DNA of 64,000 bases from the NCBI RefSeq assembly GCF_014217545.1, contig NZ_CP043178.1, forward strand, positions 744,001 through 808,000, read 5' to 3'. Source of the DNA: Pseudarthrobacter sp. NBSH8 (GTDB lineage: Bacteria > Actinomycetota > Actinomycetes > Actinomycetales > Micrococcaceae). The position numbers were made by a program, and so were the translations under genes. This document shows positions 30,031 to 39,922 of the stretch, one piece after another. How positions within the stretch are numbered: position 1 is the first letter of the stretch; each line of letters begins with the position of its first letter. The notes under the pieces were generated by a model that did not search any database, was not told the DNA's origin, and was given only the letters and a program-made list of their open reading frames with translations.

Positions 30031-32520
30031 TCACTGGCGCAGTTCTTCTGCGGCCTCGATATCGATAATGCGGTGGATGGAGAGCACCCGCTCGGTTTCC
30101 TTGACAGGATCGAAGACCCTGACGCGTCCGCCGGTTACGGAGATGGGAACAACTGTCTCCAGGCAGCAATTCCCCTGGCTGTCCACTACGTTCATGCTCA
30201 CGCGCTGCTTAAGCCGGATAGCCCGCTGCAGGGTCTCCAGGCCAAGCTGGGTTGTGGCTTCGCCGGTACCCGGCACTGCAGGTGGGTGGTTTCCGTTGGC
30301 TTCGGGCCGCCCGTTCCGCAGGACGGCGAGCTGCGCGGCGACGTCGTCCTCCGCTGGCGCGGTCCGCGGCGCTGTGTAGACGGGGCGGGTGCTGCCCGGA
30401 ACGCCGGTGGTGCGGCGGAGCCGGACCACTCCGGGCTGGGCCTGATCCACCGACGGCGAGAGGCCCAGTCCGCGCAGGACCTGCGCCGTTTCCCGCGGCG
30501 GAGCAGTGGAGATCAGCACGGTCGGCGCAATCCGGGCCAGACCCAACCCGGCTGCCTTGGACTCCGCCGCCAGCTCCAGCACCGTTGCCTCATCATCGCT
30601 TTGGATAAAGCTGGCGGCAGTTCCCACCCGGAGCCGGCCGTGCCGGGACGCGGTGTCCTCCACCAGGTATTCCAGGGGTTGGGGCACTGCCGTGGCCGAG
30701 TGCTCACGCAGGAACTCCAGCAGGCTCGATGCGTCATGCCCGGCATCCAGGGCGCGCCGGACCGAGTTGGCGGAGAACCGGTAGATGGTGGCGGGCCCCT
30801 GCCCCTCGGCGTCGGCCATCACCAACAGCTTTTCCGCCAGCTCCGGAGCCAGGTAACCCGGGGCAACTGCCGTCAGGTCCGCCTGGAGCAGGACGTGGTT
30901 CAGCGCCGCGGGCAGGTGCTCGCCCAGGATGCCCAGGGCCTCGTCCGGATTGTCCTCGGCAATGGCGCTGCCCAGCTGGCTCAACGCACCGGAGCCGATC
31001 AATCCCAGCAGCTCTGCTTCGGCCAGCACACCCCTGATCAGGGAACTGAACCGGCGGGCCATCCGCGGCTGCGTCCATTCAGCCCGCTGGAGCACTGCCG
31101 CGGCGTCGAGGACCGGCGCCGTGCCGTCCGCAGCGGCAGCTTCCTGCGTGAGCTCCTCCAGAATTTCCAGGATCCGCTTCCTGACCACCGGGGCATCCGG
31201 CCGCTGCGCTTCCGCTGAAAGGGCATTGACGGTATTCCCGGCCACGGCACGGTGCACGGCGGGAACGCCGCCCGGGCCGGTAACGGGCTGACCCACGAGT
31301 GAGGGCACACGCTCGCTCGCGAGCCAGGCGTTGACCAGCCACAGCCACTGCTCCTGGCGGGGGAGGGACAGCCACTCCAGCTGCGGGGGCTGCACCCAGG
31401 AGGACGAGTCCACATCAAGGCGCAACAGGCCGGAGAGGGCGCTGATCTCCAGCAGCAGGCCCGCCCGGTGCTGGTCGATGCGCAGCGTCTCGGCCAGCCG
31501 CTTCATTTCCCGGACGCCTACGCCGCCGCTTCGCAGCGTGGCCAGCGGCTGTTCGCGGACGGCATGGAGCAGATCACCCACCAGCCGGAGGGTTTCAGCG
31601 ATGGCGCCCAGCGCCGCGTTCCGGCGAAGTGCGGCGGTAGTGCTGCCCAGCTCCGGAACCGGAGGGGAAAGGGAAAAGTCATTGATGATGGCGCCGCCAC
31701 GCAGCGACAGCCCCACGCTGTGCGGAAGTTCCACGTGCGCGGCGTCCAAGGGGACCAGCAGGCCGCGGGCCAGGAGCCAGTCCACGGGCCCGACGTCGGC
31801 GCCCTGGTTCGAGACCGACGCTTTCCGTTGCGCCTGGGGGACGGCACCCATGGCCCAGTTGCGGAATTTGGCGAGCAACGCCGTCGTGCGTTCCGGGGCT
31901 CCGGCCAGAGCCGCGCTGAGTGCCTCGGGCGAGGATGTCCAATGCTGTAGCGCCAGGGCTGCCTCCATGGGGGTGGTGGCGTTCTGGATGGAGACGCCGC
32001 TTCGGTGCAGCTCCGCAACGAGCTGGACTACTCGCTGGGCAAACGCGGGCTGAAGCCTGACCAGCTCGGTGTAGCTGCGCCCCAGCCCCGCAGGATAGAT
32101 TCCCACCACGTCCTTGAGGCTTCCCACCGGCAGGTAGTAGCGCTGCCGATGGCCCGAAGCCGCCGTTCCATTCGGCGGCTCGGCCCGGTGCACCAAAGCC
32201 AGTTCCTGGAGCGAGGCCAGGATGCGTTCCAGCGCCGCCACCGTGGATCCTGCAATGAGTTTCCGGACGCCCGCCGCAGATGCGCTGTGTTCGGTGTCCG
32301 TGTTGGTGCACAGATGCAGGGTTTCCAGCACCTGCATCTGCGGCCTGTTCAGCCGTTCGAGCGCACGCTGGACGCTGACCCGCGCGCTTGCCCGGGCGGC
32401 CAGGGCTGAAAAGTCAGGAACCGCGGGGGACATAAGGTCCGGCCGCGCTGCGAAGAGCGCCCGCAACGAGTCATCGCTGCGTGCTTCCAGTTCTTTGCTG
32501 AGCGCGCGGATAAGGGACAT
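30031..32520 (-). CDS. Helicase-associated (XPB companion) domain protein
   Basis: 829 residues. The mainly helical N-terminal part (LSKELEARSDDSLRALFAAR; VSVQRALERLNRPQMQVLET) looks like repeated winged-helix segments. The C-terminal half (LEYLVEDTASRHGRLRVGTA; ATVLELAAESKAAGLGLARI) matches the Helicase_C_3 family that also forms the N-terminus of XPB proteins. The end GNCCLETVVPISVTGGRVRV with VLSIHRIIDIE resembles a WYL-like module. No Walker motifs are present, so it is not itself a helicase. Conserved synteny with XPB suggests a regulatory or DNA-binding partner. Confidence 0.88.
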   Translation of the reverse strand: MSLIRALSKELEARSDDSLRALFAARPDLMSPAVPDFSALAARASARVSVQRALERLNRPQMQVLETLHLCTNTDTEHSASAAGVRKLIAGSTVAALERILASLQELALVHRAEPPNGTAASGHRQRYYLPVGSLKDVVGIYPAGLGRSYTELVRLQPAFAQRVVQLVAELHRSGVSIQNATTPMEAALALQHWTSSPEALSAALAGAPERTTALLAKFRNWAMGAVPQAQRKASVSNQGADVGPVDWLLARGLLVPLDAAHVELPHSVGLSLRGGAIINDFSLSPPVPELGSTTAALRRNAALGAIAETLRLVGDLLHAVREQPLATLRSGGVGVREMKRLAETLRIDQHRAGLLLEISALSGLLRLDVDSSSWVQPPQLEWLSLPRQEQWLWLVNAWLASERVPSLVGQPVTGPGGVPAVHRAVAGNTVNALSAEAQRPDAPVVRKRILEILEELTQEAAAADGTAPVLDAAAVLQRAEWTQPRMARRFSSLIRGVLAEAELLGLIGSGALSQLGSAIAEDNPDEALGILGEHLPAALNHVLLQADLTAVAPGYLAPELAEKLLVMADAEGQGPATIYRFSANSVRRALDAGHDASSLLEFLREHSATAVPQPLEYLVEDTASRHGRLRVGTAASFIQSDDEATVLELAAESKAAGLGLARIAPTVLISTAPPRETAQVLRGLGLSPSVDQAQPGVVRLRRTTGVPGSTRPVYTAPRTAPAEDDVAAQLAVLRNGRPEANGNHPPAVPGTGEATTQLGLETLQRAIRLKQRVSMNVVDSQGNCCLETVVPISVTGGRVRVFDPVKETERVLSIHRIIDIEAAEELRQ

Positions 32521-32530
32521 CAGTCCAACG

Positions 32531-32764
32531 TTACCGCCCGCTGGACTTTCCTGCCCTGCGCCGGCCGGCCACGCTGTCCAGCACCAGGAAAAGCATCAGC
32601 AGGAACGCCACAGGCAACCCGTACAAGGCGGCGGCGGTGACCCAGGCCGGAGCAGCGGAGCCTGCGAAGGCCAGCGCCATGACTGCGCCCACCGCCACGA
32701 GGGAAAGCATGGCAACAACCGCTGCGCAGATCATCAGTGGGCGCCGGTATCGCGAGGGTGTCAT
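32531..32764 (-). CDS. Small two-TM membrane protein, unknown function
   Basis: 77 residues from ATG 32764 with two hydrophobic helices, LMICAAVVAMLSLVAVGAVM and AAALYGLPVAFLLMLFLVL, and a basic C-terminal tail (RRRAGKSSGR). No ribosome-binding site is obvious (TTACCTGC precedes the ATG), and the frame extends to 32914. It lies 10 bases before the XPB companion gene, same strand, so it may be the first gene of that operon. I do not recognise a family. Confidence 0.6.
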   Translation of the reverse strand: MTPSRYRRPLMICAAVVAMLSLVAVGAVMALAFAGSAAPAWVTAAALYGLPVAFLLMLFLVLDSVAGRRRAGKSSGR

Positions 32765-33009
32765 GCAGGTAACGCTAACAGCCGGGTGACCGGTGGTGGC
32801 GCCACAGGCGGCCGTGAGCCGCGGGCCCGCAGCCGCGGCAGGCGGCGGGAGGATGCGTGCGTGAAAGCAGGATTCCGGGTCCCGGCAGGATAACCTTGAG
32901 GAACAGACCAACACGGTCCGTTGCTGTCATACCCTGAACCCGCACATCAGTGCGGATGCGGTGACTGCCGGCCGTGTCAGAAGACGTCAGAACGAAGAAG
33001 GTTGATTAC

Positions 33010-33393
33010 GTGCCTACCGGCAAGGTCAAGTGGTATGACAAGGAAAAAGGTTTCGGATTCCTCGCAGGCGAGGACGGCCAGGAAGTCTTCCTGCCCAAAT
33101 CATCGCTGCCCGAAGGCATTACGGAGCTGAAGGCAGGCACACGCGTTGAGTTCGGCGTTGCCGACGGCCGCAAGGGTGCGCAGGCCCTGGGCCTGCGCGT
33201 CCTGGACAAAACGCCGTCCATCGCCAAGGCCAAGCGGCCCAGCGCCCGGGACCTCGCGCCGCTCGTCCAGGACCTGGTCAGCGTGCTGGACAACCTTTCT
33301 GGAACCCTGTCCGCGGGCAAGTACCCGGAAGGCAACAAGGGCAAGGCCATCGCGGCTGCCCTGCGTAAGGTTGCCGACGAGCTGGACGTTTAG
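33010..33393 (+). CDS. Cold-shock-domain protein with C-terminal helical extension
   Basis: 127 residues from GTG 33010 (GAAGG 8-9 bases upstream); the open frame goes back to 32974. The first 65 residues are a cold-shock domain: TGKVKWYDKEKGFGFLAGED and EVFLPKSSLP, with phenylalanines of RNP1 kept while RNP2 is EVFLP rather than VFVH. About 60 further residues (RDLAPLVQDLVSVLDNLSGT) form a helical tail seen in actinobacterial long Csp variants. Together with the downstream DUF3027 gene (9 bases later) it forms a conserved pair. Probably an RNA-binding protein with a protein-interaction tail. Confidence 0.92.
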   Translation: MPTGKVKWYDKEKGFGFLAGEDGQEVFLPKSSLPEGITELKAGTRVEFGVADGRKGAQALGLRVLDKTPSIAKAKRPSARDLAPLVQDLVSVLDNLSGTLSAGKYPEGNKGKAIAAALRKVADELDV

Positions 33394-33402
33394 GTCTTGG
33401 CC

Positions 33403-33966
33403 ATGAACGCGGAAGCTGAACTGCCGGACACCACGGCACCGGAGACGGTGGGCGCCAAAGCCGAGGCCAAGCGCCGTACCGGCGTGCCCGTGTGGCGGAC
33501 CGGCAAGCCGGACGCCTTCCTCGCTGCTGCCGTTGGCGAGGCGCGGACCGCCATCGAAGGCATCACGGCGGCGTCGGACATCGGTGCGCACCTGGCTGCC
33601 AGAAGTGAGGGCGACCGCCTGGTCACCCACCTCTTCGAATCAAAAATGGCCGGCTACGACGGCTGGCAGTGGTATGCGGTCCTGACCAGGAACTCCCGCT
33701 CCAAGGTGGTCACGGTCAGCGAGCTTGGCCTCCTGCCGTCGGAGGATTCCATCCTTTCCCCGGAGTGGGTGCCGTGGGCAGAGCGCGTCCGTCCCGAGGA
33801 TGCGCAGGCGGCAGAGGAAGAGGAACCGCGCGCTGCTGTTGCTGTCGCTTCGGAGCCGGACACTTCGCAGGCCGACGCTTCGCCGGCCGAGGCTTCACAG
33901 GCCGACGCAACCGGGTCCAAGGACGAAGACGCCGAGGACGACGAACCCGCCGGCGAGGCTGACTAG
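33403..33966 (+). CDS. DUF3027 domain protein
   Basis: 187 residues from ATG 33403 (TTG 33397 is possible). The folded part, residues 30-130, contains AVGEARTAIEGITAASDIGA, GDRLVTHLFESKMAGYDGWQ and LPSEDSILSPEWVPWAERVR, the DUF3027 pattern. The rest is a Glu/Asp/Ala-rich, probably disordered acidic tail. No catalytic motif is evident. It follows the long cold-shock protein by 9 bases and precedes an MFS gene by 45 bases, suggesting a three-gene transcript. Function unknown. Confidence 0.88.
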   Translation: MNAEAELPDTTAPETVGAKAEAKRRTGVPVWRTGKPDAFLAAAVGEARTAIEGITAASDIGAHLAARSEGDRLVTHLFESKMAGYDGWQWYAVLTRNSRSKVVTVSELGLLPSEDSILSPEWVPWAERVRPEDAQAAEEEEPRAAVAVASEPDTSQADASPAEASQADATGSKDEDAEDDEPAGEAD

Positions 33967-34011
33967 GCAGTTGAGAATGCGCGGGGTTGAGAACCGTGAA
34001 GGCCGGCACTG

Positions 34012-35346
34012 ATGTCCACCTTCAAATCCCTGCACATCCTCAACTACCGGATCTGGTTCATCGGCGCACTGGTTTCCAACATCGGAACCTGGATGCAGCG
34101 GACGGCCCAGGACTGGCTGGTGTTTGACCACCTCACCGAGCACGACGCCGGAGCCATGGGCATCACCATGGCGCTGCAGCTGGGACCACAGCTGTTCCTG
34201 GCGCCCATCGCCGGCCTCGTGGCTGACCGGTACAGCCGCCGGCAGCTGCTGATCATGACGCAGTCAATGATGGCGCTCCTGAGCGCCGGCCTGGGCATCC
34301 TGGTGGTGCTCGGCGCCGGCCAGCTGTGGCACGTCTACGGCTTTGCCCTGCTGCTGGGCATGGTGTCCGCGCTCGATGCCCCGGTCCGCCAGACCTTCGT
34401 TTCTGAACTAGTGCGGGACGACTACCTGCCCAACGCCGTGGCCCTGAACAGCGCCTCCTTCAATGTCGCCCGCATGATCGGACCCGCCGTGGCCGGCGTG
34501 CTCACCGTGGCTGTAGGTCCTGGCTGGGTGTTCCTGATCAATACCGCCACGTTCCTGGCCATGCTCCTAAGCCTGTGGAAAATCCCCTCCGCGTCGCTGC
34601 GCCGGCTTCCCCGGGCGGCCCCGGGCAAGGGCCGCATCAGGGAAGGGCTGCGCTACGTCCGGTTCCGGCCGGACATTCTGGTGGTCCTCGTAGCCGTGTT
34701 CATCGTGGGCACACTCGGGCTTAACTTCGTACTGTTCATCGCCGCGATGGTGGGCACGGAGTTCGGGCTGGACGCCAGCGCCTTCGGGCTTATGAATTCC
34801 ATCATGGCCATCGGGTCCGTGGCGGGCGCGCTGCTCTCCGCCGGCCGCGGCAAACCCCGCCTTCGGATGATCTTCGGCGCGGCGGCTGCCTTTGGCGTGT
34901 CGTCGGGGCTGGCGGCGCTCGCCCCGAACTACTTCTGGTTCGGCGTCGCGCTGGTGCCGGTGGGCCTGTCCGCGATCACCATGATGACCAGCGCCAACGG
35001 CTACGTCCAGACCACCACCGATCCCGTCATGCGGGGCAGGGTCATGGCCCTGTACATGGCCATCTTTATGGGCGGCACACCCATAGGCGCCCCGCTGGTG
35101 GGATGGGTGGCCAACGTCGCTGGCCCCCGGTGGTCCCTTTCCGTGGCGGCCGCGTCCGGGATCATCGCCGCCGTGATCGGAATGCTCTGGATCATCCGCG
35201 CCCAGCAGCTCCGGATCACCTTCAACCGGCGCGCCCGCGGCCTGCGGTACTTCGGCGTCGTCTCGCATCTGGGCATCCAACAACCGGGGGACAACACAAA
35301 CGGCGCCGCCAGGGACGAAAACCCGGACGACGCCGTTGGACGCTGA
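34012..35346 (+). CDS. MFS transporter, MFS_3 (EntS-like) family
   Basis: 444 residues with about 11-12 helices. The N-terminus FKSLHILNYRIWFIGALVSN with WMQRTAQDWLVFDHL is the signature of the MFS_3 transmembrane secretion effector group, and GLVADRYSRRQLLIMTQSMM is motif A. DAPVRQTFVSELV and NARMIGP-like NVARMIGPAVAGVL segments are also typical. Members export siderophores or drugs. The last 30 residues are hydrophilic. It follows DUF3027 on the same strand; there is no local regulator, and the substrate is unknown. Confidence 0.9.
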   Translation: MSTFKSLHILNYRIWFIGALVSNIGTWMQRTAQDWLVFDHLTEHDAGAMGITMALQLGPQLFLAPIAGLVADRYSRRQLLIMTQSMMALLSAGLGILVVLGAGQLWHVYGFALLLGMVSALDAPVRQTFVSELVRDDYLPNAVALNSASFNVARMIGPAVAGVLTVAVGPGWVFLINTATFLAMLLSLWKIPSASLRRLPRAAPGKGRIREGLRYVRFRPDILVVLVAVFIVGTLGLNFVLFIAAMVGTEFGLDASAFGLMNSIMAIGSVAGALLSAGRGKPRLRMIFGAAAAFGVSSGLAALAPNYFWFGVALVPVGLSAITMMTSANGYVQTTTDPVMRGRVMALYMAIFMGGTPIGAPLVGWVANVAGPRWSLSVAAASGIIAAVIGMLWIIRAQQLRITFNRRARGLRYFGVVSHLGIQQPGDNTNGAARDENPDDAVGR

Positions 35347-35371
35347 CAGCTGGCCTCACCGCGCGAGAGCG

Positions 35372-36685
<1,314 letters not shown>

Positions 36686-36778
36686 TCAAAATAGGCTAAG
36701 CTTTTTACCGGACCTCGCCGCTGCTGGACGCGATACGGTGGGACAACGCAACGTACTGCGCTCGAGGAGCTGAGCTGG

Positions 36779-37474
36779 ATGACGGATCTGATCGATACTA
36801 CGGAGATGTATCTTCGGACCATTTTGGAGCTTGAAGAAGAGAACATCGTTGCCCTTCGCGCGCGCATCGCCGAACGGCTGCGGCATTCCGGCCCCACGGT
36901 GTCCCAAACCATCGGCCGGATGGAACGCGACGGACTGGTGGTGGTCTCCGGAGACCGCCACCTGGAACTGACCGAGGCCGGGCGGAAGCGCGCCACGGAA
37001 GTGATGCGCAAGCACAGGCTGGCGGAACGGCTCCTGGCGGATGTGATTGGCCTGGACTGGGCCTACGTTCACGATGAGGCGTGCCGCTGGGAGCACGTAA
37101 TGAGTGAACGCGTTGAGCAGCGCATCTACGAATTGCTCAACCACCCCACCGATTCTCCCTACGGCAATCCCATCCCCGGGCTGGCGGCCCTGGGCGGGCC
37201 GGCGTCGGCACTGCCTGATGCCGGAGTGATTAATCTCCTGGATGCGATGCAGGGCTACGGGCCGGCGTCGAACGTAACGGTCAGCCGGTTGGCCGAGCCC
37301 ATTCAGGTGGAGCCTGAGCTGCTGGTCCAGCTGGACGAAGGCGGAATCAGGCCCGGCGCCTCGGTGTCCCTGGAGCGCGTGGGGGAGTACATTTCCGTGC
37401 GGGTTCCGGGCATAGAAGGGGCGCTCGAGCTGCCCCCGGAAGTGGCATCGCACGTCTTCGTTTCCGTCCGCTGA
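36779..37474 (+). CDS. dtxR: DtxR/IdeR-type iron-dependent repressor
   Basis: 231 residues, full length with three parts: an N-terminal winged helix (ALRARIAERLRHSGPTVSQT), a metal-binding dimerisation domain, and a C-terminal SH3-like domain. The metal ligands fall at exactly the numbers of C. diphtheriae DtxR: Met10, His79, Glu83, His98, Cys102, Glu105 and His106. Cys102 rather than Asp at that position points to iron rather than manganese specificity. It should repress iron-uptake genes; a matching box precedes the SIP gene at 17437 in this window. A weak partial box (TAGGCTAA at 36692) lies upstream but is not convincing. Confidence 0.96.
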   Translation: MTDLIDTTEMYLRTILELEEENIVALRARIAERLRHSGPTVSQTIGRMERDGLVVVSGDRHLELTEAGRKRATEVMRKHRLAERLLADVIGLDWAYVHDEACRWEHVMSERVEQRIYELLNHPTDSPYGNPIPGLAALGGPASALPDAGVINLLDAMQGYGPASNVTVSRLAEPIQVEPELLVQLDEGGIRPGASVSLERVGEYISVRVPGIEGALELPPEVASHVFVSVR

Positions 37475-37546
37475 CGGGACGGCGGCCTCCTCGCGTTGGG
37501 GCCGCGCTATAGCGCAGTGACGCCAGGTTCCGCAAATATAACGGAA

Positions 37547-37576
37547 TTGTTACTGCCCAAGTTAATCGCCTATAGT
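37547..37576 (+). promoter_or_regulatory. Predicted promoter of the c-di-AMP-regulated M23 gene
   Basis: -35 TTGTTA (37547-37552), 18-bp spacer, -10 TATAGT (37571-37576). Transcription would begin just before the riboswitch. Motif reading only. Confidence 0.55.
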
Positions 37577-37599
37577 TGGAACTCAGCGTCGATACAAAA

Positions 37600-37845
37600 G
37601 CGTTACCTGATCCGGAGCCGAGCTCTGCCAGCGGATCAGGTGCACGAATCACCAACTGGCAGAGGCGGGGGAACCACAACCGGTAGTCGCAAGACTGCCT
37701 TGGGGTGAAGTCCGTCAGCAGCAAGCCTCTTCCAGCGAAGGATCCTCACGGGATATCTCTGCGCCAAGTGCTTGTTATGGCGGACCGGGTCTTTGAACTC
37801 TCTGACCCGAATCCGACAGCTAACTTCGCAGGCTATCCAGAGAGG
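37600..37845 (+). ncRNA. Cyclic di-AMP (ydaO/yuaA) riboswitch upstream of M23 peptidase
   Basis: The 378-base gap after dtxR holds a ydaO-type aptamer. Key blocks: GCTCTGCCA (37622-37630) pairing with TGGCAGAG (37657-37664), then GGCGGGGGAACCA, TTGGGGTGAAG, and the conserved 3' segment CCGAATCCGACAGCTAAC leading to TCGCAGGC (37807-37833). The start codon follows 20 bases later. In actinobacteria such switches control Rpf, NlpC/P60 and peptidase genes and turn expression off when c-di-AMP binds. Outer limits are approximate. Confidence 0.9.
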
Positions 37846-37852
37846 AACATTC

Positions 37853-38677
37853 TTGACCACGCAATACTCCAGGGGCCGCCGTCGCGCGGTGGGTCCCGCT
37901 TCGGCGCCCAGAGTGGCCGAGGATTTCACTGCGGAGAGGCCCCGCGATCCACAGCGGGAAGCACGACGCCGCCGGGGACCCTTCCGGCAGATGACGGATT
38001 TCGCCGCTGCCAGTGGCCTTGGCCAGAAGGCCGGCATCGCCTTGGCAGCAACAGGCCTGGCTCTCACCGTGACGGTTCCCGTGACCGGCCCCGTGATGGC
38101 AACTCCGGCACCCGGCCAGGCCGCGTCTGCCGTTTCCGCTGCTCCGCAGCCTGAAGTCACTGCCGAAGCCGCCGCCCAAATTGATTTCAGCCGCTCGTCC
38201 GTGGTTACCCAAGGTGATCCCGACGGCAAACTGAAGCAGCTGCTGAGCGCCCAGTCCGCGGGATCCATCACCCGCGCCGCCTCTGCCGGAAGCCTCGGCT
38301 CGCCGCTGGCCCAGCTGGCTACAGTCTCTCCCTTCGGATTCCGGGTCAGCCCCATCACCGGCGGCTCCGGCGACTTCCACCGTGGCCAGGACTTCGCCGC
38401 GCAGTGCGGAACCTCTGTCCTGGCTGCTGCCAGCGGCACCGTGACCTTCGCTGGCTGGCACCAGTACGGCGGCGGCAACCGCGTGGTGGTGGATCACGGC
38501 AATGGCCTTGAAACCACGTACAACCACCTCTCCTCCGCCAGCGTCAAGGTGGGCCAGACGGTCAGTCGCGGCGATGTGGTTGCCCTCAGCGGCACCACGG
38601 GCGCGTCCACGGGCTGCCACCTCCACTTCGAGGTCCAGGTCAACGGCGAAGTCGTTGACCCCAGCGGCTGGCTCTGA
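37853..38677 (+). CDS. Secreted M23-family metallopeptidase (LytM type)
   Basis: 274 residues from TTG 37853, which has GAGGA 6 bases upstream; the upstream open frame to 37772 reads through the riboswitch. An arginine-rich N-terminus precedes a hydrophobic segment (GIALAATGLALTVTVPVTG), a likely signal sequence cut near AAS or ATPAPG. The C-terminal M23 domain has the zinc motif HRGQDFAAQCGTSVLAA (HxxxD) and HLHFEVQVNG (HxH), cleaving peptidoglycan cross-bridges. Expression should respond to c-di-AMP through its riboswitch. It is first in a run of three secreted wall enzymes. Confidence 0.92.
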   Translation: MTTQYSRGRRRAVGPASAPRVAEDFTAERPRDPQREARRRRGPFRQMTDFAAASGLGQKAGIALAATGLALTVTVPVTGPVMATPAPGQAASAVSAAPQPEVTAEAAAQIDFSRSSVVTQGDPDGKLKQLLSAQSAGSITRAASAGSLGSPLAQLATVSPFGFRVSPITGGSGDFHRGQDFAAQCGTSVLAAASGTVTFAGWHQYGGGNRVVVDHGNGLETTYNHLSSASVKVGQTVSRGDVVALSGTTGASTGCHLHFEVQVNGEVVDPSGWL

Positions 38678-38764
38678 ACCAAATGATGGCAAACTCTCGA
38701 ATCGCCGCGACGTGCCGTGACCTGAATGTGACATTGGCGCGGAACTCCTGTAACGTTTAAAGCG

Positions 38765-38791
38765 CGTCAACTTTTCCGAAGTTGACGTTCT
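38765..38791 (+). terminator. Hairpin after M23 gene, probable terminator
   Basis: 9-bp stem CGTCAACTT (38765-38773) / AAGTTGACG (38779-38787) followed by TTCTT. It lies 88 bases after the stop codon and 20 bases before the second riboswitch, so it may separate the two transcripts or form part of the leader. Confidence 0.55.
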
Positions 38792-38799
38792 TGAGTGGA

Positions 38800-38980
38800 T
38801 TGCCTAGCTCTGCCACCGCTCAAGGTCCGTTCGCATGACATCGTCTGGCAGGGGCGGGGGAACCAATTTTGGTCTTCGATTCTGAAGGCCTTGGGGTTAA
38901 GTCGCAAAGCTTCCACTGTGAAGCAGAGCGGCCGGGTGACTCCCATCCGAATCCGACAGCTCACCTCGCAGGCATTGGGA
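38800..38980 (+). ncRNA. Second cyclic di-AMP (ydaO/yuaA) riboswitch
   Basis: The 315-base gap before the NlpC/P60 gene repeats the landmarks of the first leader: GCTCTGCCA (38807-38815), TGGCAG (38846-38851), GGGGCGGGGGAACCA, TTGGGGTTAAG and CCGAATCCGACAGCTCACC with TCGCAGGC (38947-38973). The GTG start of the gene follows 20 bases later. Outer limits are approximate. Confidence 0.9.
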
Positions 38981-38992
38981 GAGGCTACCTTC

Positions 38993-39751
38993 GTGTCTTC
39001 ACGCCATAATTCTGCGCGCCACCGCGCACAACCGGTTCGCACCAACCCCTTGGGCCCCGTGTCCAAGGCAGTCAGTGCCAACGCCGGGACCGTAGGTCGC
39101 CAGGCTGCTGTTATCGCAGCTGCATCAGGTCTGATCCTGAGCATGGGGCTTCCGGCCAACGCCGCGGATACCACCGCCGGTGTTTCCGCCTCTACCGAGT
39201 CCGGTTCCGCGCAGACGGCACTTGCCGTAACTGCGGCGCCCACGGCTACCGTTTCCTTCGAGCGCCCCGTGATCAAGACCACGCCGGCACCGAAGGTTGA
39301 AACGGTCCGTGCGCAGTCCACGGCCTCCGAAACCGGGGCTCAGGGTGCTGTGGCAACCGAGGCCGCGGCCTCCAAGCTCGCTGACGCCTCCAAGCTCGCT
39401 GACACTGTCTCCTCAGCCGCCGCTTCGGGTCTGGCAGCACTTGCCTACACCGGTATCGGCCGCCCCTACGTCTGGGGCGGCACCACTCCCAATGGCTGGG
39501 ACTGCTCAGGCTTCACGCAGTGGGTCTACGCCCAGGCCGGCATCAGCATTCCCCGCACCAATGCCTGGACAGCCATGCGGCCCACCGCCACACCGGCTCC
39601 CGGTGACCTGGTTATGCAGAATGGCGGCGCCCACGTTGGCATTTACGTCGGCAACGGCATGATGATCAGCGCACTTAACCCGTCACAGGGCACCCTGCTC
39701 CACTCCGTGGCATCCACGGGCTCCTCCGCGTTCTTCACGCTGGCCCCGTAG
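38993..39751 (+). CDS. Secreted NlpC/P60 endopeptidase
   Basis: 252 residues from GTG 38993 after GGGAGAGG. The N-terminus has a basic stretch, a hydrophobic signal (RQAAVIAAASGLILSMGLPA) ending in ANAAD, and an Ala/Thr/Ser-rich linker. The C-terminal 110 residues are an NlpC/P60 domain: GRPYVWGGTTPNGWDCSGFT with the catalytic Cys, and GGAHVGIYVGNGMMI with the catalytic His. It cleaves D-gamma-glutamyl links in stem peptides. Control is by the c-di-AMP riboswitch. The N-terminal third is clearly paralogous to the next gene, implying tandem duplication. Confidence 0.93.
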   Translation: MSSRHNSARHRAQPVRTNPLGPVSKAVSANAGTVGRQAAVIAAASGLILSMGLPANAADTTAGVSASTESGSAQTALAVTAAPTATVSFERPVIKTTPAPKVETVRAQSTASETGAQGAVATEAAASKLADASKLADTVSSAAASGLAALAYTGIGRPYVWGGTTPNGWDCSGFTQWVYAQAGISIPRTNAWTAMRPTATPAPGDLVMQNGGAHVGIYVGNGMMISALNPSQGTLLHSVASTGSSAFFTLAP

Positions 39752-39922
39752 TTCCTGCCATCCAGCAGTTCCTGCAGCCCTGTGCTGACGGGATCGATTC
39801 TTCGCTGGAAACTTTTCGCTAAATCCCCGTTCGGGGCGTGCCGGCGTACCCCCAAGATGCCGGCGCGTCCAAAGCCCTTGGTCTGCCCACGCGGTCCTGA
39901 GGAAAACGAAAGAGAGAAATTA

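Noticed and set aside
39752..39922. A third c-di-AMP riboswitch before the NlpC/P60-like paralogue
   Set aside because: Neither the GGGGGAACCA block nor the GAATCCGACAGCT block is present; only a short CCCCG/CGGGG hairpin is seen.
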